Part shown: positions 1 to 21,241 of the stretch, piece after piece
How the letters are laid out: every line of letters starts with the position of its first letter
Numbering within the stretch: the first letter of the stretch is position 1
Assembly (NCBI GenBank): GCA_039621445.1
Contig: CP154956.1
Coordinates: 20,239,295 to 20,303,294, forward strand
Source of the DNA: Euglena gracilis
Taxonomy: Eukaryota; Euglenida; Euglenophyceae; Euglenales
Direction: 5' to 3'
DNA length: 64,000 nucleotides
Program-made: the position numbers and the translations under genes
Notes under the pieces: model-generated
The model's database searches: none
Told to the model about the DNA's origin: nothing
The model's input: only the letters and a program-made list of their open reading frames with translations

Positions 1-614
1 CCGTTTCAGGTTCTTGTGGAAAAACTGCAGAAAGGGAAAAAATTGCGGGGGAAATTGCGGAAATTGAGGGGAAATTGCGAAAATTGCGGTTATCAATTCC
101 CTTCCCCCTGTTTGTATGTTTGTATGCCGCTTGTGTGTGCTGGGCCATCAAACGTCAACCCTTGTGAAGAGGGGCTTGTGCAGGCACCTTTGGTTCGGAA
201 TTGCATGATCACCATTCAGACCATGTAAATTGGGTCCAGTGTCATTTGTTCAGAGGATCCAGGGCATCAGACCCGTTGATCCCCGTTTGGTTTCTTGAAG
301 AGCCAAGCACGGTACTCCCTGGCAGGGCTAGCGGCGTCACACGCCAGGCAGCTCAAAGCTTGATGGCTCAGGATGGTGGCACCACTGCTTGGGATTGTGT
401 GCTGGCTTCAGTGTTCTTTGATGGAGCGGGGAGGGGCTTTTTTTTAGGGGGGGTCTGGTCCACCCACCTGCCCACCCAAAAAAATTTCCCCACCTTGCAC
501 CAAAAAAAAAGAGATAAACCCCCCACCCTTCGGGGGTATCCACTCAGCCCAACACCCCCCACCCTTGGGGTGCCGGACCCACCCACCCGCCCACCCACAC
601 CCAAGTCATCAAAC
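1..614. other. Region left of the Stealth gene
   Basis: No coding exon could be supported. Positions 425-660 hold a C/G-run dispersed repeat (GGGGGTC, CCACCCACC, A-runs) of the kind found in many introns of this window. A pattern of short gaaattgcgg repeats lies at 45-90. Confidence 0.5.
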
Positions 615-10899
<10,285 letters not shown>

Positions 10900-10951
10900 C
10901 CGCCCTGCCGGCGGCCGGGGGAGGGGAGGGGAGGGGCGGGGGGCGGCGGCC

Positions 10952-10953
10952 CT
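10952..10953 (-). promoter_or_regulatory. Putative spliced-leader acceptor of the Stealth gene
   Basis: On the minus strand CCCATCTCCCCCACAG ends here, 52 bases before the ATG. Euglenid mRNAs commonly receive a spliced leader at such Y-tract AG sites. Inferred from pattern and position only. Confidence 0.4.
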
Positions 10954-11971
10954 GTGGGGGAGATGGGCAAGCCGGCGAAACACCCGCCGCACCGACTGTT
11001 GTGCTGTGCACGGTTCGACTGCTGAAAAAGTTTGATGGGTTCTTGTCGGCGGCGGGATTGCCAGAGCCCGCTCCGTGCCACCTGACCCACCTCCGACCTA
11101 CACACCTGACCTACCTCCCAGTCGATGAAACCAAACAGGTGGCAACCAAATAACCATGCGTCCAGTTGCTGGGCAGGAGATGATTGGGTAAACCCCCCCC
11201 AAATAATAAACCCCCCCGGTTTATTATTTGGACACCCGAAGTCGGGGTCCAGGGGGGGGTTTATTATTTGGGGGGGTTTATTATTTGGGCAAAAATTTCG
11301 AAGTCAAAATTAGACCCGAAAACCCCTCCACAGGCTCCAATGGTCACTTTTTTGGCATTTTTGGGCTTTTTTGAAAACTGGGTGCTTTTTTTGGCATTTC
11401 TTCTGCACCAATTTGATCCATTTTTGTGACTTTTTGCAACATTTCTGCTAATTTTTGGCTCTTTTTTTCTTGGCCCTCACACCTGCCAGAGGGGGGGGGG
11501 TTTATTATTTGGGCGGCCGAAGTCGGTCCTCAGGGGGGGGTTTATTATTTGGGGGGGGTTATTATTTGGGGGGGGGTTTATTATTTGGGGGGGGGGTTTA
11601 CATGGCAGTATGATTTTGTCAGGGAAACAGCTCTCTTTATTTGTTGAGTCATTTAGGCGGATGGCAAACACCCGAAAACACCACGGATGATTTTTGGTTG
11701 GCTCCGCATATGGATTGCAAAAGAAATCATGGAGATGCACCAACAGGAGGTAAGGAGGATGCATGACTCCATTGCATTACTCCGCACCATCATTCCACCT
11801 CATGTTTACCAATCGCATTTTACCAGCGGTGCAAGGCGCGGGGGGAAGACGGGGAAGCGCCCGATGCTCAGAAGTGTGGTGTTTGCAACAAGAGGGAGGA
11901 AGCCCGGATCGGGGGCCAACTCGGCCAGTGGGCTGTGGAAGGGGCGGTGTGTCACGGTGGGTGGCGGCGGG
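10954..11971. other. Intergenic region, Stealth gene to next gene
   Basis: About 1 kb between the Stealth leader acceptor and the stop codon of the gene to the right. It contains the 11188-11601 inverted-repeat element and unremarkable sequence; no promoter could be recognised. Confidence 0.6.
11188..11601. mobile_element. Inverted-repeat element, AATAATAAACCCC family
   Basis: Starts GTAAACCCCCCCC AAATAATAAACC and ends with the reverse complement (GGTTTATTATTTGGGG then GTTTAC). Further internal copies of TTTATTATTTGGGG occur near 11219, 11260, 11275, 11500, 11540, 11556 and 11577, and GAAGTCGG..C is repeated in both arms. It has no coding capacity and lies between the Stealth gene and the next gene, so it is a small foldback or MITE-like element. 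Confidence 0.65.
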
Positions 11972-12376
11972 TCAGAAACGCCGCGGGGGGCCAGGGGCGG
12001 AGGACCGGTACCTCTGTGCCATGGCGCCAAAGAGGTGCTGCATCGCGGGCGGCGGAGGATGGGGGCCCGGAGGGTGAGGCCCCATCCGTGCCGCAGAGGC
12101 ATACGGCGGCATCTGGGGCTGCTGCTGGTGGTGTGGCGCGTGGTCGTATTGGTTGGGGTGGTGGTGGGCCCCGGGGTGCAGCTGCTGGCGCTGATGTTGG
12201 TGTTGGGGGTTGGGAGGGGCGTGGGCTGAGTACGGCGGGGGAGGTGGCTCTTGGGGAAAATGACCGTGGGGGTGTTGCTGGGAATGGGGGTGATGTGGCT
12301 GTGGGTGTGGGTGGGGTGGGTGGTGATGGTGGTGGTGGTGGTGATGGGGTTGGGAGAAATGGGAAGGGGACGGGGG
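11972..12376 (-). CDS. Last exon of the low-complexity gene (His/Pro/Gln-rich tail)
   Basis: After an AG acceptor (GGCGCTCAG) the frame reads PPSPSHFSQPH, a His run with mixed CAC and CAT codons, then PPPPYSAHAPPNPQ, LHPGAHHHPNQYDHAPHH, MPPYASAARMGPHPPG and MQHLFGAMAQRYRSS before TGA at 11972-11974. The other two minus frames give only Pro/Ser-rich text with frame stops, so this frame is preferred. Confidence 0.65.
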   Translation of the reverse strand, partial: PPSPSHFSQPHHHHHHHHHPPHPHPQPHHPHSQQHPHGHFPQEPPPPPYSAHAPPNPQHQHQRQQLHPGAHHHPNQYDHAPHHQQQPQMPPYASAARMGPHPPGPHPPPPAMQHLFGAMAQRYRSSAPGPPRRF

Positions 12377-15300
12377 CTGAGCGCCGTAGTGTTGGGGGCG
12401 AGCTCAGGCCATCCTGCACTGAACTGTGCAACATCCATTCCCTGTGAGTTCCGTGTTTGTGGATTTTTGGGAATGCCAATTTGTACAAACGCATGGCTCA
12501 ATGGAAAATCAATCCAAATGCTTTATTATTGGCTGGCTGAAAACCTTCATGACGACTCAAACGCCTTTTGGAACACAACCCAGGACCGACACTTGACCAG
12601 CTTTTTTTTGAATGCACAAGCCTGGAACGAATGGCTCTCGTGATCCTTTGCTGCAAATCATCACCCCTTTCTGGGAGGACTTCAAAATATGTGCATTTTT
12701 CTTCTTCTCCCTCTTTGACTGCATTTTTCTCACTCAACTCATAGCAGTATCTCAGTCACACAATCTGGATTTCTGAATTTGATTTGGCTTGGTATTCTGG
12801 CGATCCCCCATCTCCTGAGCCCCTACCATCCCCGCCAAAGTTGGGCGGATCGCCTGCCTGCCGTGCCAATCAGGGGTTTTTTTAAGCAGGGGGGGGGGAT
12901 GCAACTTGGCCCTTCAAATTATGCAAGTCAAAAAATTGCAAAAAAAATGCAAAAAAATGCAAAAAAATGCAAAAAAATGCAACTTGCATGAAAACCTTGA
13001 GAAAAAGCTGGAATATGACAGAGCTTTGCTGCCTAAAATCAAAAAATTTTCCAGGGCAAAATATTTTATGCAAAAAAACGCAAAAAAATGCAAAAAAATC
13101 CAAACATATGCCAACCAACTACAAAATTTTTTTCAAAGGCAAAATATTTTATGTAAAAAATGCAAAAAAAATGCAAAAAAATCCAAACATATGGCAACCA
13201 ACTACAAAAAAAATTTCCAGGGCAAAATATTTTACGCAAAAAAATGCAAAAAAATGCAAATTTTGGGAAAACCTGATTATGCAAAAAAATGCGAATTATG
13301 CAAGTTGCATTCCCCCCCCTGTTTTAAGACCGGGGGGGTCCCCCCCACCCACCCACCCCTGGCCCTGAGGGGGGGGGGGTCCCAGGGGACCCACAAAAAA
13401 AAATGGCCGAAAATCGCGAAAAGTGCTAAAATAGCATTTTTCGGCGCCTTTGGCGCCGAAAAGTATATCCCACCCCCTCCGGGGAGACCCCCCCCGGGGG
13501 GGGGGGGCTCGGCCGGACCCACCCACCCTACCCCCCCTCCCCCCCCGGGGGGGTCCACGACGAAAAAAAACCCTGGTGCCAATACAATTTTTTTTGCCAA
13601 CCCTGCCCCCCCGGGGGGTCACTCCACTTTTCGAAAAAACCAGTAAGTCACTTTTTTCGGGAAACCAGTGAGTCACTACCCCCCCTCGGTGGGGGGGAGG
13701 GGGGTCGGCCACTCAGGAAACCGGCCACTTTGGGTTATTTTAGTCCAGTCACCTTGGGCCAAAAAATTTCCCCGGCAACCTTCGGCGCCAGGGTCACTCA
13801 AACCACTTTTGCCCACCCCTGGCTGACCCCCCCCCCCCGAGGGGGGAGGGGGTTTGGGCCCAATACCAGTCAGTCACCCCCCGGGGGCGGAGGGGGGGGG
13901 GGCGGGGTCGGCCAGTGCTTAAGCAACTGTCTGCCTCCAACCCACCACCCTCCAGGATGGGCTGTGGGGTCCGGTGGTCGTGGCACTGCTGGGGCTGTGG
14001 GAGGGCGGGGGGAGGGGGGGAGGCCGTTCGCCGGCGGGAAGGGGCTGTGGTGGGGGCCCACCTGGAAGGGCGGCCGGGGGCAGCCCTCAGCCCCGCCTCA
14101 CCCACCCAGTGCCAGGGGAAGCGCCAGACGCGGGCAAATGAATGTGGCGGGACCATCCGAGGAACCGGGTTTGTGTTCGGATCAGGGTTTGAGGCAAATA
14201 TTTCACACAGAATTCTGACAATAAAATCCTGACCCTAACGCAATCACACATCTCTTTGAGGATCACGGGGCGGTTGCTGGGCTAGCGCTAGAAATTCGGG
14301 CTGGCTAGCCAGCCCCCCCCCGGGGGGGGGGGGGCTGGAGCCGGGCCGGGCTAAGCTGAAATCGGGCAATTGCTTCAAAAATGCCCTGAAACCCCCAGTT
14401 GTGAAACCATCTGACAACTCCCCAAACGTCCAAAAACACCCCAAAAGCACCATTTTGACCATTTTTGAAGACCCCCCGAATCTTTTCGGCACTGTGTGCA
14501 CAAATTTTGGGCTGGACCCTCCAAAAAAGGGGCTGACCAGCAGGGCCAGCATCACCCCCCACCTGGGGTGCTGCTGCGGGTGGGCTGGGCCAAAATCGGG
14601 GCTGGCTGCAGCAGTCCCCCCGCGGAGGGTCTGCAAAACTTTAAAGAGATGTATAAACCCAACACCTCGAAGAATTTGAGGCATCACAAGTTTCCCAACA
14701 AAACAAAAAAAATGTGAAGCTGCACAACCATGTATGTGCATCTGTAATAAGAGGCCATTTCTTTCCGCGGGCTGGCCGGGAGGGAGGGGCCTGCCGGCCG
14801 GCGTGCCCGACATCCGGGCGCAGAGGGCCTGCGGGCACCAGGCTGCCTCCCAGTGAGGGTGGTGGAGGGGACCCGCTGCCATATGGGTTTGCGCGTGAAG
14901 GGCAGCCGGGGCGCCATTCCGACAGGGTTGCTGGCCCGACGCGCAAGGTGTTGTACAGACAGACTGGGCAGGGGGAAAGCCATGGCGCTTCGAAAGTGAT
15001 GTGTACACCCCGGGCGTTATTTCGCTTTCCTTCCGAGAAGAGATGGGACGAGGCCAACCCATTTACCCGTCCAAATATTTTGCGGGTTTCAGATTAATGT
15101 CAAAAGATGGTGCTTGGTGAGTGTGTGATACTATTGAATGATGCTGTGAAATGATGAGCTGAAAGATGAAACCTAAGAGAAGGCAAAAGGCCACAAGAAA
15201 AAAAAACAAAAAATATAAAAAATGATATCAATGCCAAATGAATTCGTCAGGGGGCAGGCAGGATGGCACGTTTTCCCAAAGTCCACCCTGCCCTGACAGC

Positions 15301-18300
15301 TACCCTTCGGGGAAAGAACCAGAGATGTTGTCTCCCGCTGCAGACTGGTGGCTGTGGGGAGGGGTTGACCCGCCATGGCAGGGCCAGGGCCTCTGGGAAG
15401 GGGTTGGAGGGGGCGGCGGGTGGTGCGGGGTTGGGCCCCGCCGCCCATGCGTGCCGCCCACATGCGCGTTCTGTGTCAACCTCAAAAATCCGCCAACCTT
15501 GTGGCCAACCGGCGCCACCGCCCCCCTCCCAAAAGGCATATGCTCTTGTCGCCGTACTGAACGGAAGTCGGCAGATAGAAACTGCAGTTCAAATTCCCCT
15601 CCCCTCCCCCCTGAACCAGCCGCCCAATGGGAGGGCCGGGAGGCTGGAGGTGGGCCCCACGGGCCAGCGGCATGCGCCCCACACAGGCTTCGTTCTAAGA
15701 CCCCCCGGGGGGGTCCCCCCCATCCACCTGGCGCCCCCACCCTGGCGCAGGACCCCCTGGGGGGGGGGGGGCAAAAGTCGGGCCATCTGAAGGCGTTTCC
15801 CCCCAAAAAAATTCGGCGCTTCGCACCGAAACCCAAACCTGGGTTTCGGTGCGACCCCCGCAGGGGTTGGGGTCTGCTCTGGCCCCGACCCTCCCACCCA
15901 CCCACTCCCCCCAGTTCCAGTTGGTCTTCTGACTTAAAACGATGCCTGGCCCCAAACTGTGGCACAGCGGGGGCCGGCCCCTGGGGAGCGGTCCGCAGGC
16001 CGCCGGAGGGGGGTGTGGGCGGTCCCCCACGAAGGCAGCTCGGCGCTGGCCATCTCACATGGCAGGCGACTCGGGACGCGGGATCTCTGAGCTCCTCCCC
16101 TTACATCGAACCAACAAAGAAAACCTGCCCGAAGTTTTTTGGGGGGGGATACGGACCCGCCCGGGGGGCTCCGGGGGACCAACACTTTTGGGGGTCAATT
16201 TTGGGGTCCAAAATTTTTCAGTGCTTCGCTCCGAAGAAAAAAAAGAGGAAACCCCTACTCAGCCCGCTCCCCCTCCCCCCCTGGGTGAAGAAACTCTTAA
16301 AACAAAATATCTCGCCTGCCTTAAGCGCCAGCCCGCACCCCGGTCCCCCACCAACGCGTCACGCACAGAACAGGCCAGATTCGGCGCATACAATGAAATG
16401 TGGTGTGCAAAGGTATGGTCCCCAAAGCAAGCCCAATGCCAACAGGCTGGAATGTGAATAATGCATTTTGGGGTTTTTTTGTATTTTTTGTTGCACTTCC
16501 TTTCATGATTTCCCCATCCAACAATTTTCCCCGCTTTTTTTGATCAACACAGTCTCTCTCCGATTTGCTTTTTGACACCACTTCGCTCTTTTTTTCTGCA
16601 TTTGCCAGAATTTGGGTCTTGTGGTTCAGGCGTGGATGTGTCTTCGCCGTCTCAGCCCGCGCTGTGCTGGCCGGGAGGGTTCGTAGGGCCGGATGGGGGG
16701 CGGCGAGGCACTCGCCGCGGAGAACGGCGGAAGGGGCGAAGGCAACGCTGGGGGAGGCCGGGCGGGAGACCCGGGCCCTGCGGTGCGGCCGGGAGGGAAG
16801 GGGGAAGGCTGACAGGGGGCGTGCGCCTCGTCGGAGAGTCGGTGGGGAAGTAGCCCCGACAGGGAATTTTGAAGACCGGGGAGGAGGGGGTCTGGGGACC
16901 ACTTTTGGGGTCAACTTTGGGGTCAAAAAACGTTTCGGCGCTTCGCGCCAAAACACGAAAACAAAAAATGACCAACCCCCCCCCTGCCTCGGAGGCCCCC
17001 CCCCCCGAGGGGGGTCCACACCCCAACCCCCTGAGTCCATACTTTAAAAAAAAAATCTTGGGCCCAGAGCATTTCTTTCCACCTGCACTCTGCTGCACCG
17101 CCGTTGTGCGTTGAAAAATATGCTTTTGTTTGCTTCCATGACACTTATTTCTCCGAATGGTCTGGGAGATACTTCGCGGTGTGTTGCCGGAGATCCAGAT
17201 GAGCAACATTCCCATCTGAAAGCCATGCAATGTCTCGACATAGTCGGACCATTGTCGGGGCACCGTCGGGCCACGGAGCGTTCTGCGCCCAGGGGGGTGC
17301 TACAGCACTGGGCAGCCGAAAACCCAACCGCCCCGCAGGTGTCGAAAACGCCCCCTTCCCCACCAGCCCTGCCCACAGCAACCCCCCCAAGGGGAAGGGG
17401 GGAGGGCAGGGGCGGTATGCCACGGCATACACAGAAGCCCGAGCACTGCCCAAAACTGCACAGCGGCACGCCCCGCCGAGGCAGGGGCCCCTTGCCCCCC
17501 TTGCCCCCCTTGCCGCCCCACGCTGTCCCAGCCGGGGGGAAGGGGGGGCCGGCCGCGGCGGCGGGCGGCGGCCGGGAAGCGGTCGGCAGGGCGAAGGGGG
17601 CGTAGGGTGGCGGGGCAGTTGAATGGGGGCGTGGCAGTGGCTACAGACCGGCACGATGGGTGCGGGGGGGGGGGGGATTTTTGGCGGCGCACCTGAGGTG
17701 CGGAATTTCGGCACAAATTTGGGCGCAAATGTGAATGCAAGTTCGGCCACAAATTCGGGGATGATTTGGCGTGAATTTGGGCGCGAATTCGGGCACGACG
17801 GACAGTGACCACTCCCCCCTCTCCGCACAGCGAGATGGGTGGAGGCTCTCGAGACCCTTGGCCATCAGCAGGGGGGGGGGATATGCAACTTGGCCCTTCA
17901 AATTATGCAAGTCAAAAAAAATGCAAAAAAAAATGCAAAAAAATGCAAATTTCGGAAAAACCTGATTATGCAACAAATGCAAATTATGCAAGTTGCATAT
18001 CCCCCCCCCCCGCCATCAGACACTAGAGCTGGCAGATGTGCCCCCAAAAAACCATGGTGGTGTGCAACCGATTCAGCAGGGTCCAAATAATTCCTAATGC
18101 TTTCTCACCCGCCCAATTATTGGGAGGGGGGCTACTCTCCTGCGCAGAATCCGCCCATTCATAATCGGGAGAGCCCCGGCCCACCCCCTCCCCCAATCTT
18201 AGGCGGCGCGAATTGCCCAACCGATTTTTGCGTTTTTTGGCGTTTTTTGGCTGTTTTGAAAACACCTAAAAGGGCAAAAAGATTTGAGCTGAGAGGGGTG

Positions 18301-21204
18301 TGTGGCGGCTTTGGGCCAAAATTTAACAGAAGTGGTTTTGCGCGGTATTCCGCTTAGCCGATTTCCGATTGCGTGTGAGTTGTGTGATTTGGGAGTGTAC
18401 TAGAACTGTTTGAAATGGCTGGAAAACACTGACTTTGAACAGGTGTGACATGGGGCTGTGTGTCCATGGTTTATGTTAATAACAGTATTTGAGAGACGAG
18501 TGAACAATACAAGTGTGTGCGGATAACCGCGTAAAACGAAAGAAGAGGTGACAGACGACGGAGTTAAACGTTTGGGCGGTAATCCGCGCACAATGCACTT
18601 GTACGCGGATAACCGCGTACAAGTGCAAACAAAGAATGGTACGCGGATTACCGCCTACCACAACACAAACAGTTGATGACTAGTGGGAGGGAATCCGCCT
18701 GGTATATGTGTATACGTGGTGAGTGTAAGGCGACTGGGTGTAAGCGGGAATCCGTGTGGCCGGGTTAAGGGTGGGCAGAAAAAGGACAGCATTTGTGGAC
18801 GATGGGATGGGGGTAGAAGATGGAAACCACCCTAGAAATGAAGTGTGCCGGTTTGTTGGCAAAATTTTGCAACCCTACTTGTGACACCAGTCATAGGCGT
18901 GAATCTTTGCGTTTTTACACGGACAACAGACTTTGTTGCCAGGTCGCCAGGCAGTTTGCAACTGAACGGTGTCTGGCGTGTTGTGGTGAGTTTGAGGGGT
19001 GGAGGTTTACGGAAACCAGGGAGAGGAGATTGAACCAGCAGGGGTTGACCAACCGAGGAGAGACGGCCAGCCCTTAAACTTGGGCACTCAGAGCAGGGGT
19101 GGTTTCCAAAAGGACCGGAGACACTTGTGCTGAGGGTGGTTAGATGGATGGAAGCCAGATGCATCGGGTCAAACATCGACCCGGCGTTGGTTGAGAACGA
19201 CCGCCTTCTGGTTTACCCCCCCTCCCACACGGCTTCTGACGGTGCAGACCACCGTTGCCTCCTCCGGAGGCATGTTGCCGACCCCGAAGGAGGAAGAGCC
19301 AGAAAAAAAGAGGTGCTTTGGGCATTTTGCCTGAAATTCAGCAAAAACTGCAGCTTTTCAAAGGAAAAATGCTGTAACACTGTTTCAAAAAACAATTGAA
19401 AAGGCCTTGATTTTCTCAGAACCTGGAGGACTTCTTCCGAAAACCCCCCGAATTGTTCGACTTCACTGGCTGCCACCAGCTGCTGAAACAACAGGCGTTT
19501 CTTCTCTTCTTCTTATCTCTTTTCCTTCCTTCTTCTTCTTCTTCTCCGTCCATATCTTGAATCACTTCTTCGTCGGCCTTCCCCAGACCCTGATTTTGGG
19601 CCACCAAGACCGTTGGGTTCCAGAAGGAGGGCTCTGGGAGGTGCTTTTGTTCCTCCTGAGAAATCAACCTCAGTTTTTTGGCTGTTTTTTGGGACAGTAA
19701 CAAAACATCTTCTCTACCGCAGCTCACCCGGCAACTGACACGTGCGTTCCACTGCTGTCCCTGCAGCCACCCCTCCACCACTAGCCAGGGGGAACATTAC
19801 TGCGTCCGAATTGCAGAGGAGGGTGTCCACCTCCTGCTCAAATGCCAGGCGGGTTTCCGCCTGCTCGGTTGCTTGCTGTCACGGCGCAGCAGCCACAGCT
19901 CCCTTTCAACCTGTCCCGACCAACTGTCAAAAACGATGTCGCCACACGTCACCACTGACACCGACACTTTGGGACACCAAAACATCACAAAACACAACCC
20001 ATCAGGACAGCAACAAGCTCCACGCGGGTTTCCGCCCAAACCTCATCTGTGCGGAAACCCGCGCAAACTAAAAACGAAGTAGGCGGATAACCGCGCACTG
20101 CCATCGTTCAATAACGACCCAAAATCCCCTCCCTCTCCCCCAAACCTGTTCATTAACAACTTCACGTAATGACCCACTTCAAGAGGTTTCTGCGCGTTCC
20201 CACTTCCCGCTCCCACGTGTCATCCACAAACACGAACTGTTCTCTTTCTCAAACCCTTCTGCGCGGGTTTCCGCCTGAGGAATCATCACTTCTGTACGCG
20301 GTAAACCGCCTAACCTCATTTTTACCTTTATTCCCTATCCAGTCTCCTCCGTTAGGCCAGCATCTCTTCATCACAAAAACTCATTTTGCGCGGTTTACCG
20401 CTTAAAACATCTCTTCCAAGAAATTGTAGCATCTGTTGGGCAGTGCTGTGTGTTCACCTCCCCCGTCACTGGACGTCGGCACTCACGAGAGGTTCAAAAA
20501 TGCGCGGGTTGCTTAAGCGGTTGCCTCCTCTTCACCTGCCACACTGTGTCACCCCCCCTCCAGAGGGGGGTCCGACAGCAACGCCAAACAATCGGGGCTC
20601 CGGTGGCCAGGTGTTCTCCGGCTGTTTTCTGTTTTTCAAAATTTCAGGGAGTTCCAGGGGGGTGTTTTCCAAAACCCCCCCTAAAACGACCATAAATTCT
20701 CAATATCGCCACTTTGTCAAAATGCTTAAAATGGACCCTTAACGACCCAAAATTTTGTGCTGGTGCCATCCTCTCAAAATTTCGAGCACATAACAGTGAG
20801 TTTCGTAAACGGAAACCCGCGCACCCCAAGCGTGCAAAAAATCGCAAAAAATTTGGGCAATTCGCGCCGCCTAAGCCAATACCGTTGCCCCCCACTCCAG
20901 CCGCGGCGGCACTGCCGCTGCCACGGGCACGGGGGCGGCGCCCCGTCGGCCGCGGCGAGCCCCTCGCCGCCCTTCCCCCCCTTCCCCGTCCCCCAGCCCT
21001 TCCCCTTGCCGCCCTTGCCCTTCCCCCCCACCCCTGCCTCGCCCTTCCCCTTCCCCTTCCCCTTCCCCTTCCCGACCTCGCCCTTCCCTCCTTGGCGGCC
21101 CTTGCCCTTCGCTCCGCCTTTCGGCGACAGAGCACCGCTCCCCGGTTCTCCAGTTCAACCAGCCACCAACACGCACACGTACACACGCGCGCGCGCGCGC
21201 ACAC

Positions 21205-21241
<37 letters not shown>

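Noticed and set aside
12251-12643. Plus-strand Val/Gly/Trp-rich frame across the His-rich exon
   Set aside because: It is the antisense of the CAC/CAT-rich coding exon; the minus frame has mixed synonymous codons, a clear acceptor and a stop.
18198-20875. Autonomous transposon
   Set aside because: No reading frame longer than about 135 codons inside shows a transposase, helicase or polymerase motif, so only a non-autonomous element is claimed.
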